Source: CAUZIZ01 sp965218775 (GTDB taxonomy: Bacteria; Acidobacteriota; UBA6911; RPQK01; JAJDTT01). Taken from it: a stretch of 64,000 nucleotides of DNA. The stretch is taken from contig CBDCLS010000003.1 of the NCBI GenBank assembly GCA_965218775.1, positions 806,001 to 870,000 on the forward strand, written 5' to 3'. Numbering within the stretch: the first letter of the stretch is position 1; the number at the start of each line of letters is the position of its first letter. The translations under genes were made by a program, and so were the position numbers. Under the pieces are notes generated by a model. It had not been told where the DNA came from. It saw only the letters and a program-made list of their open reading frames with translations, and did no database searches. Below, one piece after another: positions 42,656 to 52,188 of the stretch.

Positions 42656-43657
42656 GTGGCGAAGGAAGGCAGACCAGACGCCGGGTTGTGGCGCATGGCC
42701 GACCTCGTGACGCCGATGGCGCTGCGGGTCGCGGCAACCCTTCGCGTGGCCGACCACATCACCCGTGGGCCGTGTACGGCGCCGGAGCTGGCCCGGGCGG
42801 CCCGCGCAAACACCGACGCTCTCGATCGCTTGCTGCGGCATCTTGTTTCGCTAGATGTGCTCAGATGCAACGACGTGGGCCAATACTCTCTGACCTCTCT
42901 AGGCGAATCGCTGCGCGACGACCACCCTTCTGGGACCCGAGCTCGACTGGACATCGAGAACGCAGTGGGCCGGGCTGATCTGTCCCTGGTAGATCTGCTG
43001 CACTCCATACGCACCGGTCGGGCGAGCTTCCCCTTGCACTTTGGCCGAGGGTTCTGGGACGACCTGGCATCGGACCCTGCGCTGAGGGAGTCGTTCGATG
43101 GGCAGATGGGCGCTGACGTTGCAGCCTGGGCTCCCCAGGTCGTCGCGTCCTATGACTGGGGTTCACTCGGCCACCTGATCGATGTCGGAGGGGGCAACGG
43201 AACTCTGATCGCTGCCGTTCTGAGCGTGCACCCGACATTGCGGGGCACGGTATTTGAACGACCCGGCACGGCGGAGGCTGCGCGGCAGACGCTGAAGTCG
43301 GCAGGATTCGATGACCGGAGCGATGTCGTGTCCGGGAGCTTTTTCGATCCGCTGCCTTCGGGTGTGGGAGGCTATTTACTCTGCGCCGTCCTCCACGACT
43401 GGGATGACGAAGCGGCGTGTACGATCCTGCGGCGGTGCGCGGAGGCAGCGGGCCCAGCCGGAAAGGTCTTTATCGTGGAAAAGACGGGAGGCGACGGTAA
43501 ATCACCGCGCACCGACATGGACCTGAGGTTGCTCGCCTACTTCGGCGGGCGCGAACGCGGCGTGGCCGAGCTCACTTCGCTGGGGCTGGAAGCCGGTCTC
43601 AGAGTCGGCGCCGAGTATCCCGCAGGCGACCTATCCGTCATCGAATTCACCGCCTAG
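42656..43657 (+). CDS. SAM-dependent O-methyltransferase
   Basis: A 333-residue protein. GTG 42656 is chosen because AAGGAG lies five bases upstream; the GTG at 42542 would add a segment without family features. The N-terminal winged-helix dimerisation domain (LRVAATLRVADHITRGPCTA) is followed by the SAM-binding domain with LIDVGGGNGTLIAAVL and AVLHDWDDEAACTILRRCAE, the pattern of small-molecule O-methyltransferases such as those in natural-product pathways. Substrate unknown; no biosynthetic cluster is visible. Confidence 0.85.
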   Translation: MAKEGRPDAGLWRMADLVTPMALRVAATLRVADHITRGPCTAPELARAARANTDALDRLLRHLVSLDVLRCNDVGQYSLTSLGESLRDDHPSGTRARLDIENAVGRADLSLVDLLHSIRTGRASFPLHFGRGFWDDLASDPALRESFDGQMGADVAAWAPQVVASYDWGSLGHLIDVGGGNGTLIAAVLSVHPTLRGTVFERPGTAEAARQTLKSAGFDDRSDVVSGSFFDPLPSGVGGYLLCAVLHDWDDEAACTILRRCAEAAGPAGKVFIVEKTGGDGKSPRTDMDLRLLAYFGGRERGVAELTSLGLEAGLRVGAEYPAGDLSVIEFTA

Positions 43658-43670
43658 AACGGTCGGGCCA

Positions 43671-43712
43671 AAAGCCCGCGACGCCTGCTCGGCGGTGACG
43701 CTCGCGGGCTTT
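43671..43712 (+). terminator. Terminator-like hairpin after the methyltransferase gene
   Basis: AAAGCCCGCGA (43671-43681) pairs perfectly with TCGCGGGCTTT (43702-43712), with a 20-nt loop. The T tract is short (TTTCGTCT), so the hairpin may be only partly efficient. It follows the methyltransferase stop by 13 bp. Confidence 0.6.
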
Positions 43713-43894
43713 CGTCTACCCTGGCCCGCTGGCTGGCCTGAAGACCACAGATGAGAATGATCCCGGAAGGGGCTATCTACCCCGGGTAGACGACCAAATG
43801 TTTGAATGTTTGCCATGTGTTAGCCTGATTCTGGATCAGGATACAACGAGGTCAGCTCTAACTATCTAAGTTATTGATGGGGTGAAAGATAGAT

Positions 43895-43970
43895 TGGTGG
43901 AGCTGGGGGGGCTCGAACCCCCGACCCCCTGAATGCCATTCAGGTACTCTTCCAACTGAGCTACAGCCCC
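43895..43970 (-). tRNA. tRNA-Ala (anticodon GGC)
   Basis: A 76-nt cloverleaf with encoded CCA. The acceptor GGGGCTG pairs with CAGCTCC and includes the G3:U70 pair that identifies alanine tRNAs. The D arm contains TAGCTCAGTTGG. The anticodon stem CCTGA/TCAGG encloses the loop ATGGCAT (anticodon GGC), and the T arm has GGTTCGAGCC. It precedes the PpiD-like gene. Confidence 0.95.
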
Positions 43971-43990
43971 ACGCCGAGAAATCTTACCAG

Positions 43991-45895
43991 TTAGCTGCTA
44001 GCTGCGTCTATCAGCTCCTGATTGACACTGATCTCTTCGTCCTTGCGCAGTTGGTCCACCAGGTTCTGGATGTAGCTTGTGAAGAAACTGGTTCGCTTCT
44101 GCTCGGTCAGGGTCTTACTGATATCTCCCCTTTCCTTCTCGAATTTGGCTGCGTCAACCTCGGTTTTGTCAAGGACTTGGAAGACGACGTATTTTCCCGC
44201 CACGACCACCGGCGAGCTGATTTCGCCTTTCTTGAAGCGGAATGAGCGGTCGTGGACCTTTGGAGAGAACTTCAGGGTGTCGTCGATCGTACTCCCCTTC
44301 TTGAAAAACCCCGTGGCTACCACCGACAGCTTCTCCGCTGAGGCAATCTTCTCCAGGTCTCCCTCACTCTGCGCCTTCTGGTAAAAGGCGAAAGCCTGTT
44401 CGCGGGCTAGCTCATCGCCGCTTTCCTCCCGAAGATCCTGCAGGGCTTGATCCCGCACCTGGTCGAAGTTCGGAATGTTGGTCGCCTGGATGTCGGCCAG
44501 CTGCGTTACCAGGTAACTGCCGGCCGATTCGTAGGGATCCATGAATTCTCCCTGGTTGAGGGCGAAGACCTTCTGATTGAAGTCGCTCTGGACAACCAGG
44601 CCGGTGATGGGATCACCCAGGGTAAAAGGGATACTCTCCTTTAGGGGAAAGTTGTGTTCTTTCGCCACTGCCTCAAAGTCTGGATTCTGCTTCAGCTGGT
44701 CCGAGATCTTCGTCGCCAGTGCTCCCGCCTGTTTGTGTGCTTCGTCTTGACGCAGTTCGAATTCGGCAATCGGGCGGCGCGAATCGGGCTTCTTCGATGG
44801 GACCTCCGTACCCTTGATGATGTGATACCCGAAGGGAGTTCGAACCAGATCGCTGATTTGCCCAGGTTTGAGGGAAAAGGCAGCTTGTTCGAACTCGGGA
44901 ACCATCTTTCCCTTCCCAAAGAATCCCAGGTCTCCTCCCCGCTGGGAGGACCCGATGTCGTTGGAGTGTTCAGCTGCAAGCGCTTCGAAGTTGGCGCCTC
45001 CCCGGATCTGCTTCAAGAGGTCTTCGGCCTTCTTTCGGGCCGGGGCATCCTCCTCGTCGTCCTCTGCCGAGATCAGGATGTGGCTTACACGAACCTGTTG
45101 GGTGTCCGTCACTTCAGCCAGTCGGGCCTGGATCTGCTCTTCGGAGATCGTGACCGTCTTTGGATCGATTCGAACGCTCACATATCGGACCGTTCTCTTC
45201 TCACCGATGCGGTACTTCTCCTGGTTGTCCTTGTAGTATTCCTGAAGCTTCGCCTCTTCGATTTCAGCGGGTGCGATCTTCTCTGGGTCGATCGCCACGT
45301 ACTGAACTCTCACCTCTTGGTTGCGGTTCCGGAACTCCTGCTCGACTTCGTCGGGCGAACTGAAAATGCCATCCGTGAGAATGCGCTCTAGTTTGTCGCG
45401 TGCGATGCGTCTCTGTATGCCCTTCTCGAACTGCTGAACCGTCAAGTTGTTGGCCTGCAGAACTCTCTCGTAACGATCCGGTCCAATGAATCTTTCGTTT
45501 TCGCGGAAGACCGGCTGTCGAGTGATGAAATCTGCAGTTTCGGCGTCAGTTACCTGGAGTCCCAATTGTTCGGCACCATACACTGCGGCATATTCGGCGA
45601 TGAGCCCGTTCAAGGCCGTATCCCCCAGCCGAAGTTGCTGGACGACCTTTGGGTCCTGCTGATCCAGGCGGTAGAGTTTTCGATAGGTCTCGACGATCTG
45701 AACGTATCGTGTCCTGAACTCCGAGGCGGTGATGGTTGAACCCGCCACTACGGCAGCTTCCTGGGAAGAAAGCCCTGTGGACGAGGTGGCCGGAGCATCT
45801 ACGAAGAAGAGCACCATTCCGAAGCCAAGCGCGAATATCACCAGCCAAAGAACCCACTTCAGGCCGCGTTGCTTCTTCCGAAACAGGGCTAACAT
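43991..45895 (-). CDS. PpiD/SurA-like peptidyl-prolyl isomerase, membrane-anchored
   Basis: A 634-residue protein with one N-terminal membrane helix (GLKWVLWLVIFALGFGMVLF) after a basic start, like PpiD. A SurA_N-like chaperone region follows, then a parvulin domain at about residues 270-365 (VRVSHILISAEDDEED; QRGGDLGFFGKGKMVPEFEQ; PFGYHIIKG) and a long C-terminal chaperone part. It should help fold proteins leaving the inner-membrane translocon. The upstream spacer to mreB (divergent) is about 450 bp. Confidence 0.9.
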   Translation of the reverse strand: MLALFRKKQRGLKWVLWLVIFALGFGMVLFFVDAPATSSTGLSSQEAAVVAGSTITASEFRTRYVQIVETYRKLYRLDQQDPKVVQQLRLGDTALNGLIAEYAAVYGAEQLGLQVTDAETADFITRQPVFRENERFIGPDRYERVLQANNLTVQQFEKGIQRRIARDKLERILTDGIFSSPDEVEQEFRNRNQEVRVQYVAIDPEKIAPAEIEEAKLQEYYKDNQEKYRIGEKRTVRYVSVRIDPKTVTISEEQIQARLAEVTDTQQVRVSHILISAEDDEEDAPARKKAEDLLKQIRGGANFEALAAEHSNDIGSSQRGGDLGFFGKGKMVPEFEQAAFSLKPGQISDLVRTPFGYHIIKGTEVPSKKPDSRRPIAEFELRQDEAHKQAGALATKISDQLKQNPDFEAVAKEHNFPLKESIPFTLGDPITGLVVQSDFNQKVFALNQGEFMDPYESAGSYLVTQLADIQATNIPNFDQVRDQALQDLREESGDELAREQAFAFYQKAQSEGDLEKIASAEKLSVVATGFFKKGSTIDDTLKFSPKVHDRSFRFKKGEISSPVVVAGKYVVFQVLDKTEVDAAKFEKERGDISKTLTEQKRTSFFTSYIQNLVDQLRKDEEISVNQELIDAASS

Positions 45896-46348
45896 CTAAC
45901 CCTCCCCGATCTAGTCGATATCGATCTCAGAAGAATTCCAAGACCAAAAACCACTATTATAACACGCTTGCCCGGTTCGACTCCCTCGTTGGGAGGTGCT
46001 GCTCCAGGGTCGCTACGACCTTGCAAGACCCGCATGTTTCGCGGATAATACTTGGTTTGGGATTGTGGAGATGGTCCTGTCCAGCCTTTGTGTCGAATCC
46101 TGTCACATCTCCGCTCTTTCAAACCGAGATTGCCATCTCGACATCGGGGAAATCATTCCCCCAGAGTGTCGATCCGCGAGATCGGGTGGTTGCCGGTGGA
46201 GAATCGCCAAAGACACCGGTGGAGAGCTCCCGACCTGGTTCATGACACGGTTACACCGAAGGCATGGATTTCACGAGGGGGCGGATGTTCTTAGAAAGAG
46301 TTGACAGAAAATTACAATTATTCCTCGCCGGCAGGTACGCGGAGACTT
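45896..46348. other. Divergent intergenic region between ppiD-like gene and mreB
   Basis: No gene. It should hold the promoters of both flanking operons, but I see no convincing -35/-10 pair; TTGACA at 46301 lies too close to the TACAAT at 46313 to be its partner. Confidence 0.4.
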
Positions 46349-47374
46349 ATGAGCCTACGTTCCTTGTTCAGTTTCTTCTCCAATGATCTAGCTATCGATC
46401 TAGGTACCGCCAACACCCTGGTCTTTGCGCGAGGCCGCGGCATCGTCGTCGACGAACCGTCGATTGTGGCGATCAACAAGCTCAACAACAAGGTTGAAGC
46501 CGTAGGGCGCGAGGCCAAGGAGATGTTGGGGCGAACGCCTGGGAACATCGTGGCCATCAAGCCCATGAAGGATGGCGTCATTGCCGATTTCGATGTGACC
46601 GAGGAGATGCTCAAGTACTTCATCAAGAAGGCCCACAACCGTAACCACCTCCTGAGTCCCCGCATCGTGATCTGCATTCCCTCTGAGATCACGCAGGTGG
46701 AAAAGCGAGCAGTGCGAGAGTCGGCCCTGCGCGCTAAGGCCAGTGAAGTCTATCTCGTCGAAGAAGCCATGGCGGCCGCCATCGGTGCCGGACTACCCAT
46801 CACCGAACCCAGCGGAAACATGATCGTCGATATCGGCGGAGGAACCACGGATATTGCGGTGATCAGCCTTTCGGGCATTGTCTACAGCCGCTCTGTTCGT
46901 GTCGCCGGCAACGAAATGGATGAGGCGATCATTCAATACGTCAAGCGCAAACACAATCTTCTCATTGGCGAAAGGACGGCAGAGCGGATAAAGATCGAGG
47001 TCGGCTCTGCGGCAATTCTCGATGAGCCTCTGACGATGGAGATCAAGGGGCGCAATCTGATTGAGGGTATCCCCAAGACGTTGGCGATTACTGACGAGGA
47101 GGTGAGAGAGGCGTTGTCAGATTCAATTTCGACGATCGTCAATGCCGTTCGCGTGGCGCTGGAACGAACCCCGCCGGAACTCTCAGCAGATATTGCCGAC
47201 AAGGGAATCGTTTTGACTGGAGGCGGCGCGCTTCTCAAGGGGCTGGACCATCGCATCAAAGAGGACACCGACTTGCCAGTGTTTCTGGCAGAGGATCCTC
47301 TCTCCTCAGTGGCCATCGGCACGGGAATGATGCTCGAGGAGATGGCGTTGCTGAGGCGAATCAGCGTTCAATGA
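46349..47374 (+). CDS. mreB: Rod shape-determining protein MreB
   Basis: A 341-residue bacterial actin. ATG 46349 has GGAG five bases upstream; the TTG at 46301 adds a non-homologous lead. Phosphate and nucleotide-binding motifs are visible: LAIDLGTANTLVFARGRGIV, MIVDIGGGTTDIAVISLSG and GIVLTGGGALLKGLD. MreB forms membrane-associated filaments that guide the elongation peptidoglycan machinery. It is the first gene of mreB-mreC-mreD-mrdA-rodA and overlaps mreC by four bases (ATGA). Confidence 0.96.
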   Translation: MSLRSLFSFFSNDLAIDLGTANTLVFARGRGIVVDEPSIVAINKLNNKVEAVGREAKEMLGRTPGNIVAIKPMKDGVIADFDVTEEMLKYFIKKAHNRNHLLSPRIVICIPSEITQVEKRAVRESALRAKASEVYLVEEAMAAAIGAGLPITEPSGNMIVDIGGGTTDIAVISLSGIVYSRSVRVAGNEMDEAIIQYVKRKHNLLIGERTAERIKIEVGSAAILDEPLTMEIKGRNLIEGIPKTLAITDEEVREALSDSISTIVNAVRVALERTPPELSADIADKGIVLTGGGALLKGLDHRIKEDTDLPVFLAEDPLSSVAIGTGMMLEEMALLRRISVQ

Positions 47375-48180
47375 TCCACGCGCTCGAACGAAGACCCCTC
47401 GTTTTCTTCATAACCATCCTAGTACTGCATGTAGCTCTCCTTTCCATTCAGGTCCGCAGTGAGCAGGGACGTTCCTTTCTGCTTAAGTGGAGCCTCTTTT
47501 TCGTAACGCCGGTTGCGGCAGCGATGCATTTCGTTACCGATAACGGTGAGAAGGCTCTGAGTCGCTACGCGTTCCTGCGTGGCGCTGAAAAAGAGAACCT
47601 GCAGCTGCGAGCGGAAAACGCAGCACTCAAGGTTGAGATTGAGCAACTGCGTGGGATGCAGTCCATGGCAACGCGGTCCGCGCATTACTCATTACTGCGT
47701 CAACAGTATTCGTTTGGAACACTGCTGGCCGGAGTCATCTGGAAATCCGCCTCTTTCCACACGGATCACTTCGGGATCAATGCCGGAATCAGAGAAGGCA
47801 TCCAAAAGAATTCTGCCGTACTGAACCCCGAAGGCATTGTTGGCAGGGTAGTGACCGTTGAGCCCTTCGGTGCCGAGGTCGAGCCGATCACGGAGAGAGG
47901 ATCCGCGATAGGAGGAGTCCTGAGTCGTTCGCGCCTCCAAGGGGTGCTCCAGGGAGATGGCAGTGAACTCCTGGAATGGAGATTGATCCCGAACCACGAA
48001 AAGGTGGAGATCGGTGAGGTGGTCTATACCTCGGGAGCCGACAGGATCTACCCCAAGGGACTTCCCATTGGTCTGATCGTTAAATCGGAAAGAGGGAAAA
48101 TGGTATATCGGGACATTCGTGTCAGACCTTTTGTTGATTATTCCAGATTGGAAGAAGTCATGGTCGTAACCACTCCCTAA
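47371..48180 (+). CDS. mreC: Rod shape-determining protein MreC
   Basis: A 269-residue bitopic protein. An N-terminal membrane helix (PLVFFITILVLHVALLSIQV) is followed by a coiled coil (ENLQLRAENAALKVEIEQLR) and the beta-barrel periplasmic domain with GIREGIQKNSAVLNPEGIVG and VYTSGADRIYPKGLPIGLIV. It links MreB to PBP2/RodA in the periplasm. The ATG overlaps the mreB stop. The stop is followed after two bases by the palindromic mobile element. Confidence 0.95.
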   Translation: MIHALERRPLVFFITILVLHVALLSIQVRSEQGRSFLLKWSLFFVTPVAAAMHFVTDNGEKALSRYAFLRGAEKENLQLRAENAALKVEIEQLRGMQSMATRSAHYSLLRQQYSFGTLLAGVIWKSASFHTDHFGINAGIREGIQKNSAVLNPEGIVGRVVTVEPFGAEVEPITERGSAIGGVLSRSRLQGVLQGDGSELLEWRLIPNHEKVEIGEVVYTSGADRIYPKGLPIGLIVKSERGKMVYRDIRVRPFVDYSRLEEVMVVTTP

Positions 48181-48183
48181 CCT

Positions 48184-48451
48184 TAGTACACTGGAACGTA
48201 AATACGGCAACGTTTGCAGATGGGGCTTGCGAGGCGAGATCAAGGCAGGAGGAGGAGGGCGATGCTGGGCCATCTTCGACGACGACCAACGCAGAGATCG
48301 TCCACAACCCCCATCTGCCCTACGGGTGGCGACGGGACGCGCCTTTGTCGCTCCTCCTCCAAGATACAAAGCATCGAGTTCGGCGTCGCTTCGCGAACTC
48401 GACCCGTCGCGCTCGCCACAAACGTTGCCGTATTTAGGTTCCAGTGTACTA
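48184..48451 (+). mobile_element. 268-bp palindromic MITE-like element between mreC and mreD
   Basis: The outer 33 bp at each end (48184-48216 and 48419-48451) are inverted repeats with one mismatch; the end reads TAGTACACTGGAACGTAAAT. TA at both extreme ends fits an IS630/Tc1-type TA duplication. The interior carries AGGAGGAGG seven bases before an ATG (48262) opening a short arginine-rich frame of doubtful meaning. Half-copies lie at 3032-3104 and 33302-33380. It separates mreD from mreC within the operon. Confidence 0.75.
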
Positions 48452-48497
48452 AGTGTACTTAGCCCCCCCCCGATGGGATTTCGAGAGTAAGCGAAAA

Positions 48498-48998
48498 TTG
48501 GAAGTTGTCATTGGCAGGGCCGAAGTCCTTCTGCTTCTGGTGATTGTAGGAGGAACCGAAATTGGCCTGGCCCAATACTTCCCCTGGGTCGCTCTGTATC
48601 TGGATCTACCCCTGGTACTGGTTATCTACATCGGCTGGTACTCCCGACCTGTCAAGGCAGCCCTATGTGGCAGCGCCTTTGGACTGCTCACCGATGCCTT
48701 CCTCCGAATCTATCTTGGTCTGAACGGAGTCAGTAAGACGACCATCGGTTTCGTTACCGCCTATGTCAACAGGTGGGTGTTGATCGGGGGATTCTTCCCC
48801 CGATTGTTTGTGATCGGCGGCTTCACTTTACTTGACAATTTCATAGTTTTCTGTATGTTAGAGCTACTGAATCAACCCGTGAGGGAGGACTTTGGGTACC
48901 ATGCACTGATTCGGGGGGCCGTGACTGGCCTGGCGGGTGTGGTTATCTTCCAAGTCTACGATTGGTTGAAACTGCCTAGAAGAGAGTTTCGGGTCTGA
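48498..48998 (+). CDS. mreD: Rod shape-determining protein MreD
   Basis: A 166-residue integral membrane protein from the TTG at 48498. Several hydrophobic segments are visible (AEVLLLLVIVGGTEIGLAQY; LDLPLVLVIYIGWY; FPRLFVIGGFTLLDNFIVFC; GLAGVVIFQVYDWL). The start is uncertain: GTG 48453 would add 15 residues running through a nine-C homopolymer and lacks a ribosome-binding site. MreD is part of the elongasome. The palindromic element directly upstream may have changed its translation coupling to mreC. Confidence 0.85.
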   Translation: MEVVIGRAEVLLLLVIVGGTEIGLAQYFPWVALYLDLPLVLVIYIGWYSRPVKAALCGSAFGLLTDAFLRIYLGLNGVSKTTIGFVTAYVNRWVLIGGFFPRLFVIGGFTLLDNFIVFCMLELLNQPVREDFGYHALIRGAVTGLAGVVIFQVYDWLKLPRREFRV

Positions 48999-49098
48999 AC
49001 GCAAACCTGGCAGTTGTCTCTAGCAAAAACGCCCTTTCGCGACGGATCGTTAGAGTCGTCGCAGCCAGTCTCCCTTATTAGCAGCGGACACTTGACGG

Positions 49099-50979
49099 AT
49101 GGCGGTCTATCAAGAAAAAGATTACTGTCTGGTTCGGCTGCGATGGGTCAGGGGACTTCTCATAGTCATTCTGCTGGGGCTGCTCCTAAGGTTGTGGCAT
49201 CTTGACGTTGTGAAGTTCGAGCACTATCAGGCGCTTGCCGAGCGCAATCATGTGCGCACCGTGCCAATGGATGCTCCCCGCGGCCTCATCTCCGACCGAG
49301 AAGGACGCGTTCTTGTCGACAACGCCCACGCTTTCAATCTGGTGCTGTACCGCAATGAAGTCCAGGACCTTGAAGGCACCTTGTCCTTTCTGGCCGAGGG
49401 CTTCAAGCTCGAGCGGAAGGGCCTGGACGAACGGCTGAAAGGGGCGAAGCACTACTCCATCTATCAGCCGCTTGTCGTCAAAAAGCACCTTTCGATCGAT
49501 GAAATCACCTTTCTCCTTGCCCGCCAGAGAGAGCATCCCGAACTAGCCATCGTCAGTCAGCCGCGGCGCACCTACCGCTACGGCAAGCTTGCTGCCCATG
49601 TACTCGGCTATGTGGGTAAAGTATCGCGCAAGCAGCTTGAGCTTCCCGAGTTCTCCGACAACAGTGCCGGCGATGTGATCGGGAAATACGCGATCGAGAG
49701 GGTCTACAACGGTCACCTCTCGGGCAAAGATGGCCACAAAAAGGTGCTGGTCAACAGCGTAGGAAAGAAGCTTGATGAGTTGGGGCATATTCCCGCAGAG
49801 GCTGGCAAGGAACTGAAGCTCACTTTGGACCTGGACCTTCAAGAGGTGGCAGAGAGCGCTTTGACGGATCGGCGAGGGACGATCGTAGCCATCCAGCCTC
49901 AGACCGGAGAAGTTCTGGCGATGGTGAGTCGGCCCGCCTTCGATCCCAACCGATTTACTGCACGCATCAGCCAGGAGGAGTGGGATAGTATCGTGCAGGA
50001 TCCCGACCACCCGCTGCAGAATCGTGCCATCCAGAGCAGTTTCTCTCCCGGATCGATCTTCAAGCTGGTGATGGCTCTGGGAGGTCTGGAAAAAGGTGTG
50101 GTCAACCTCCAAACCTCAGTCTATTGCAGTGGACAGATCAATCTGTACGGACACTCGTTTCGGTGTTGGAAAAAGGGTGGGCACGGACGAGTCAGCCTGC
50201 GGGAAGCTCTTCGTCAATCCTGCAACGTCTATTTCTATCTTCTGGGTCAGAAGCTGGGAATCGACGACATCTCAGCGGTCAGTGCTCGTTTTGGACTGGG
50301 TCAGCGCACCGGGATTGATCTAGGAGGAGAGGTTCTAGGCCTGGTCCCGTCGACTGAATGGAAGCGAAAGATCTACGGCACCCCCTGGTACCCTGGGGAG
50401 ACCATTTCGGTTTCTATCGGCCAGGGCCCAGTTCATGTGACACCGATTCAGCTGGCTCGAACGGTCAGTATCATTGCAGCCGGTGAAGCTCCCCCCATCC
50501 ACTTGGTGCGCGAGCCCCGATCCGTGCGAAAACGGAAGCCCGTTGCTCAGATCAGACTGGCCCCCGAGCACCAACAGTTCATGAGAGAAGCGATGTGGGC
50601 GGTCGTAAATCAATACGGAACCGGTAGAGCTGCCCGAGTTGTAGGCTTCGATGTCTGCGGCAAGACCGGAACTGCCCAGACCATCGGTCGCGCCTCCCGG
50701 GCAAAGCTGTCCAAGGAAAAGGCGGACCAGTTCACTTCGAATGCCTGGTTCGTCGGCTTTGCTCCTCGCGACTTTCCCGAGATCGTTGTTGCTGTGCTGG
50801 TGGAAAAAGGGGGAGGGGGTGGTTCCGCGGCTGCCCCTCTAGCTGGGAAGCTCATGCAGGCTTTTTACGAGAAGTACAAAACCAACCAACCCTTCACATC
50901 TGATGTCTTGGAACTGGCTCACAAGAACCAGGCAGAGTTTCCTGGGACCCCCGATCGGGTTCCCGAAAGCAGCCAATAG
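49099..50979 (+). CDS. mrdA: Penicillin-binding protein 2 (elongation transpeptidase)
   Basis: A 626-residue class B PBP. An N-terminal membrane helix (LLIVILLGLLLRLWHL) is followed by the dimerisation domain starting APRGLISDREGRVLVDN and the transpeptidase domain with SxxK (SFSPGSIFKLV), SxN (RQSCNVYFYLLG) and KTG (VCGKTGTAQTIG). It cross-links peptidoglycan during elongation as the partner of RodA, the next gene, and is the target of beta-lactams. A glycine-rich stretch (EKGGGGGSAA) replaces a loop near the end. Confidence 0.95.
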   Translation: MAVYQEKDYCLVRLRWVRGLLIVILLGLLLRLWHLDVVKFEHYQALAERNHVRTVPMDAPRGLISDREGRVLVDNAHAFNLVLYRNEVQDLEGTLSFLAEGFKLERKGLDERLKGAKHYSIYQPLVVKKHLSIDEITFLLARQREHPELAIVSQPRRTYRYGKLAAHVLGYVGKVSRKQLELPEFSDNSAGDVIGKYAIERVYNGHLSGKDGHKKVLVNSVGKKLDELGHIPAEAGKELKLTLDLDLQEVAESALTDRRGTIVAIQPQTGEVLAMVSRPAFDPNRFTARISQEEWDSIVQDPDHPLQNRAIQSSFSPGSIFKLVMALGGLEKGVVNLQTSVYCSGQINLYGHSFRCWKKGGHGRVSLREALRQSCNVYFYLLGQKLGIDDISAVSARFGLGQRTGIDLGGEVLGLVPSTEWKRKIYGTPWYPGETISVSIGQGPVHVTPIQLARTVSIIAAGEAPPIHLVREPRSVRKRKPVAQIRLAPEHQQFMREAMWAVVNQYGTGRAARVVGFDVCGKTGTAQTIGRASRAKLSKEKADQFTSNAWFVGFAPRDFPEIVVAVLVEKGGGGGSAAAPLAGKLMQAFYEKYKTNQPFTSDVLELAHKNQAEFPGTPDRVPESSQ

Positions 50980-51037
50980 CGAAGGGGTGGCTGTGGGACC
51001 CTGGCTACCAGGTGTTCCCGAAATGGAACACTAAAGC

Positions 51038-52126
51038 ATGCTCTCACAACGTCTTCTCCTGCGCATCGATTACCTCTTGCTTTTGCTGGCGCTGGTACTT
51101 TCACTGATCGGGGCCCTCGGTGCCTACAGCGCCGAAACCCCGGGCGATTCAGGCAACACGTTCGTGCGCCAGCTGGTTTGGATTGGTCTGGGTCTCTGCG
51201 TATGTCTGGTCGTGGCCTCAATCGACTACCACTTCCTCACCGACTACGCGTTTCTGCTGTACGTCTGCGCCATCCTGATGTTGCTGGGGGTGCTGGTCTT
51301 CGGGGTGGAGATCAATGGCAGTAAGAGTTGGTTGGCCTTCGGGCTGGTCCGTTTTCAGCCCTCTGAACTCGGGAAGCTCGTCCTGGTTCTCACCCTGGCC
51401 CGATATCTAGCCGGAATCGAGGAGTCTTTCCTGCGCCGAAGGCACTTCTTGGCGGTTACGCTGCTCACCCTCGTGCCGATGGGTCTGGTACTCCTTCAAG
51501 GGGACCTGGGAACAGCGATGATGTATTTGCCAATCCTCTTGGCGGTGACCCTGGTTGCAGGCTTGCGGGTACGATTTCTCGCCGGTCTCCTGGCTCTTAT
51601 GCTTTGCGCGTCACCAGCAGGCTGGTTGGTGATGAAGAACTACCAGAAGCAGAGGATTCTGGCCACGCTCAACCCCGAGTTGGATTCCCAGGGAGTTGGA
51701 TACCAGACTCGTCAGTCTCTCATCGCGATCGGTTCGGGTGGTCTGTTCGGCAAGGGAATTGGACAGGGAGACCAAAGTCAATTGGGCTTCGTTCCCGAGA
51801 TCCACTCCGATTTCATTTTCTCCCTGATTGCAGAAGAGGCGGGACTGATCGGGGCAGGCGTCATCCTGCTCCTGTACCTCCTGGTGCTGATGCGCATGGT
51901 GCATATTGCTGAAGTCTCCCGCGACCGCACCGGAATCTTTATCATGGCCGGCCTGGTTGCCCTCATTTTCTCTCACGTGGTCGTGAATGTGGGAATGACC
52001 CTGGGGCTCTTACCCCCAATTGGTATTCCGCTGCCGCTACTCAGCTACGGCGGCTCCTTCACTCTAGTCATCTTCACTGCTATCGGGATCGCGCTAAGCG
52101 CCTACGGTCGTCGGTTCGTCCACTGA
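51038..52126 (+). CDS. rodA: Peptidoglycan glycosyltransferase RodA (SEDS family)
   Basis: A 362-residue SEDS protein with about ten membrane segments. Family blocks are SWLAFGLVRFQPSELGKLVL, LLQGDLGTAMMYLPILLAVT, GVGYQTRQSLIAIGSGGLFG, FVPEIHSDFIFSLIAEEAGL and LPLLSYGGSF. RodA polymerises glycan strands and works with PBP2, encoded just upstream. It is the last gene of the rod operon before the promoter of rng. Confidence 0.96.
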   Translation: MLSQRLLLRIDYLLLLLALVLSLIGALGAYSAETPGDSGNTFVRQLVWIGLGLCVCLVVASIDYHFLTDYAFLLYVCAILMLLGVLVFGVEINGSKSWLAFGLVRFQPSELGKLVLVLTLARYLAGIEESFLRRRHFLAVTLLTLVPMGLVLLQGDLGTAMMYLPILLAVTLVAGLRVRFLAGLLALMLCASPAGWLVMKNYQKQRILATLNPELDSQGVGYQTRQSLIAIGSGGLFGKGIGQGDQSQLGFVPEIHSDFIFSLIAEEAGLIGAGVILLLYLLVLMRMVHIAEVSRDRTGIFIMAGLVALIFSHVVVNVGMTLGLLPPIGIPLPLLSYGGSFTLVIFTAIGIALSAYGRRFVH

Positions 52127-52188
52127 CGTCACAGTTTCCCCCAGTTCCAGGCCGCTAAGGCGCCCCAACGACCCCAACGACAGTTTCC

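Noticed and set aside
46301..46318. TTGACA and TACAAT upstream of mreB as a promoter
   Set aside because: They are only six bases apart, so they cannot form one -35/-10 pair.
48262..48462. Short arginine-rich frame inside the palindromic element
   Set aside because: It has a good ribosome-binding site but its sequence follows the repeat arms and is not protein-like; treated as a by-product of the element.
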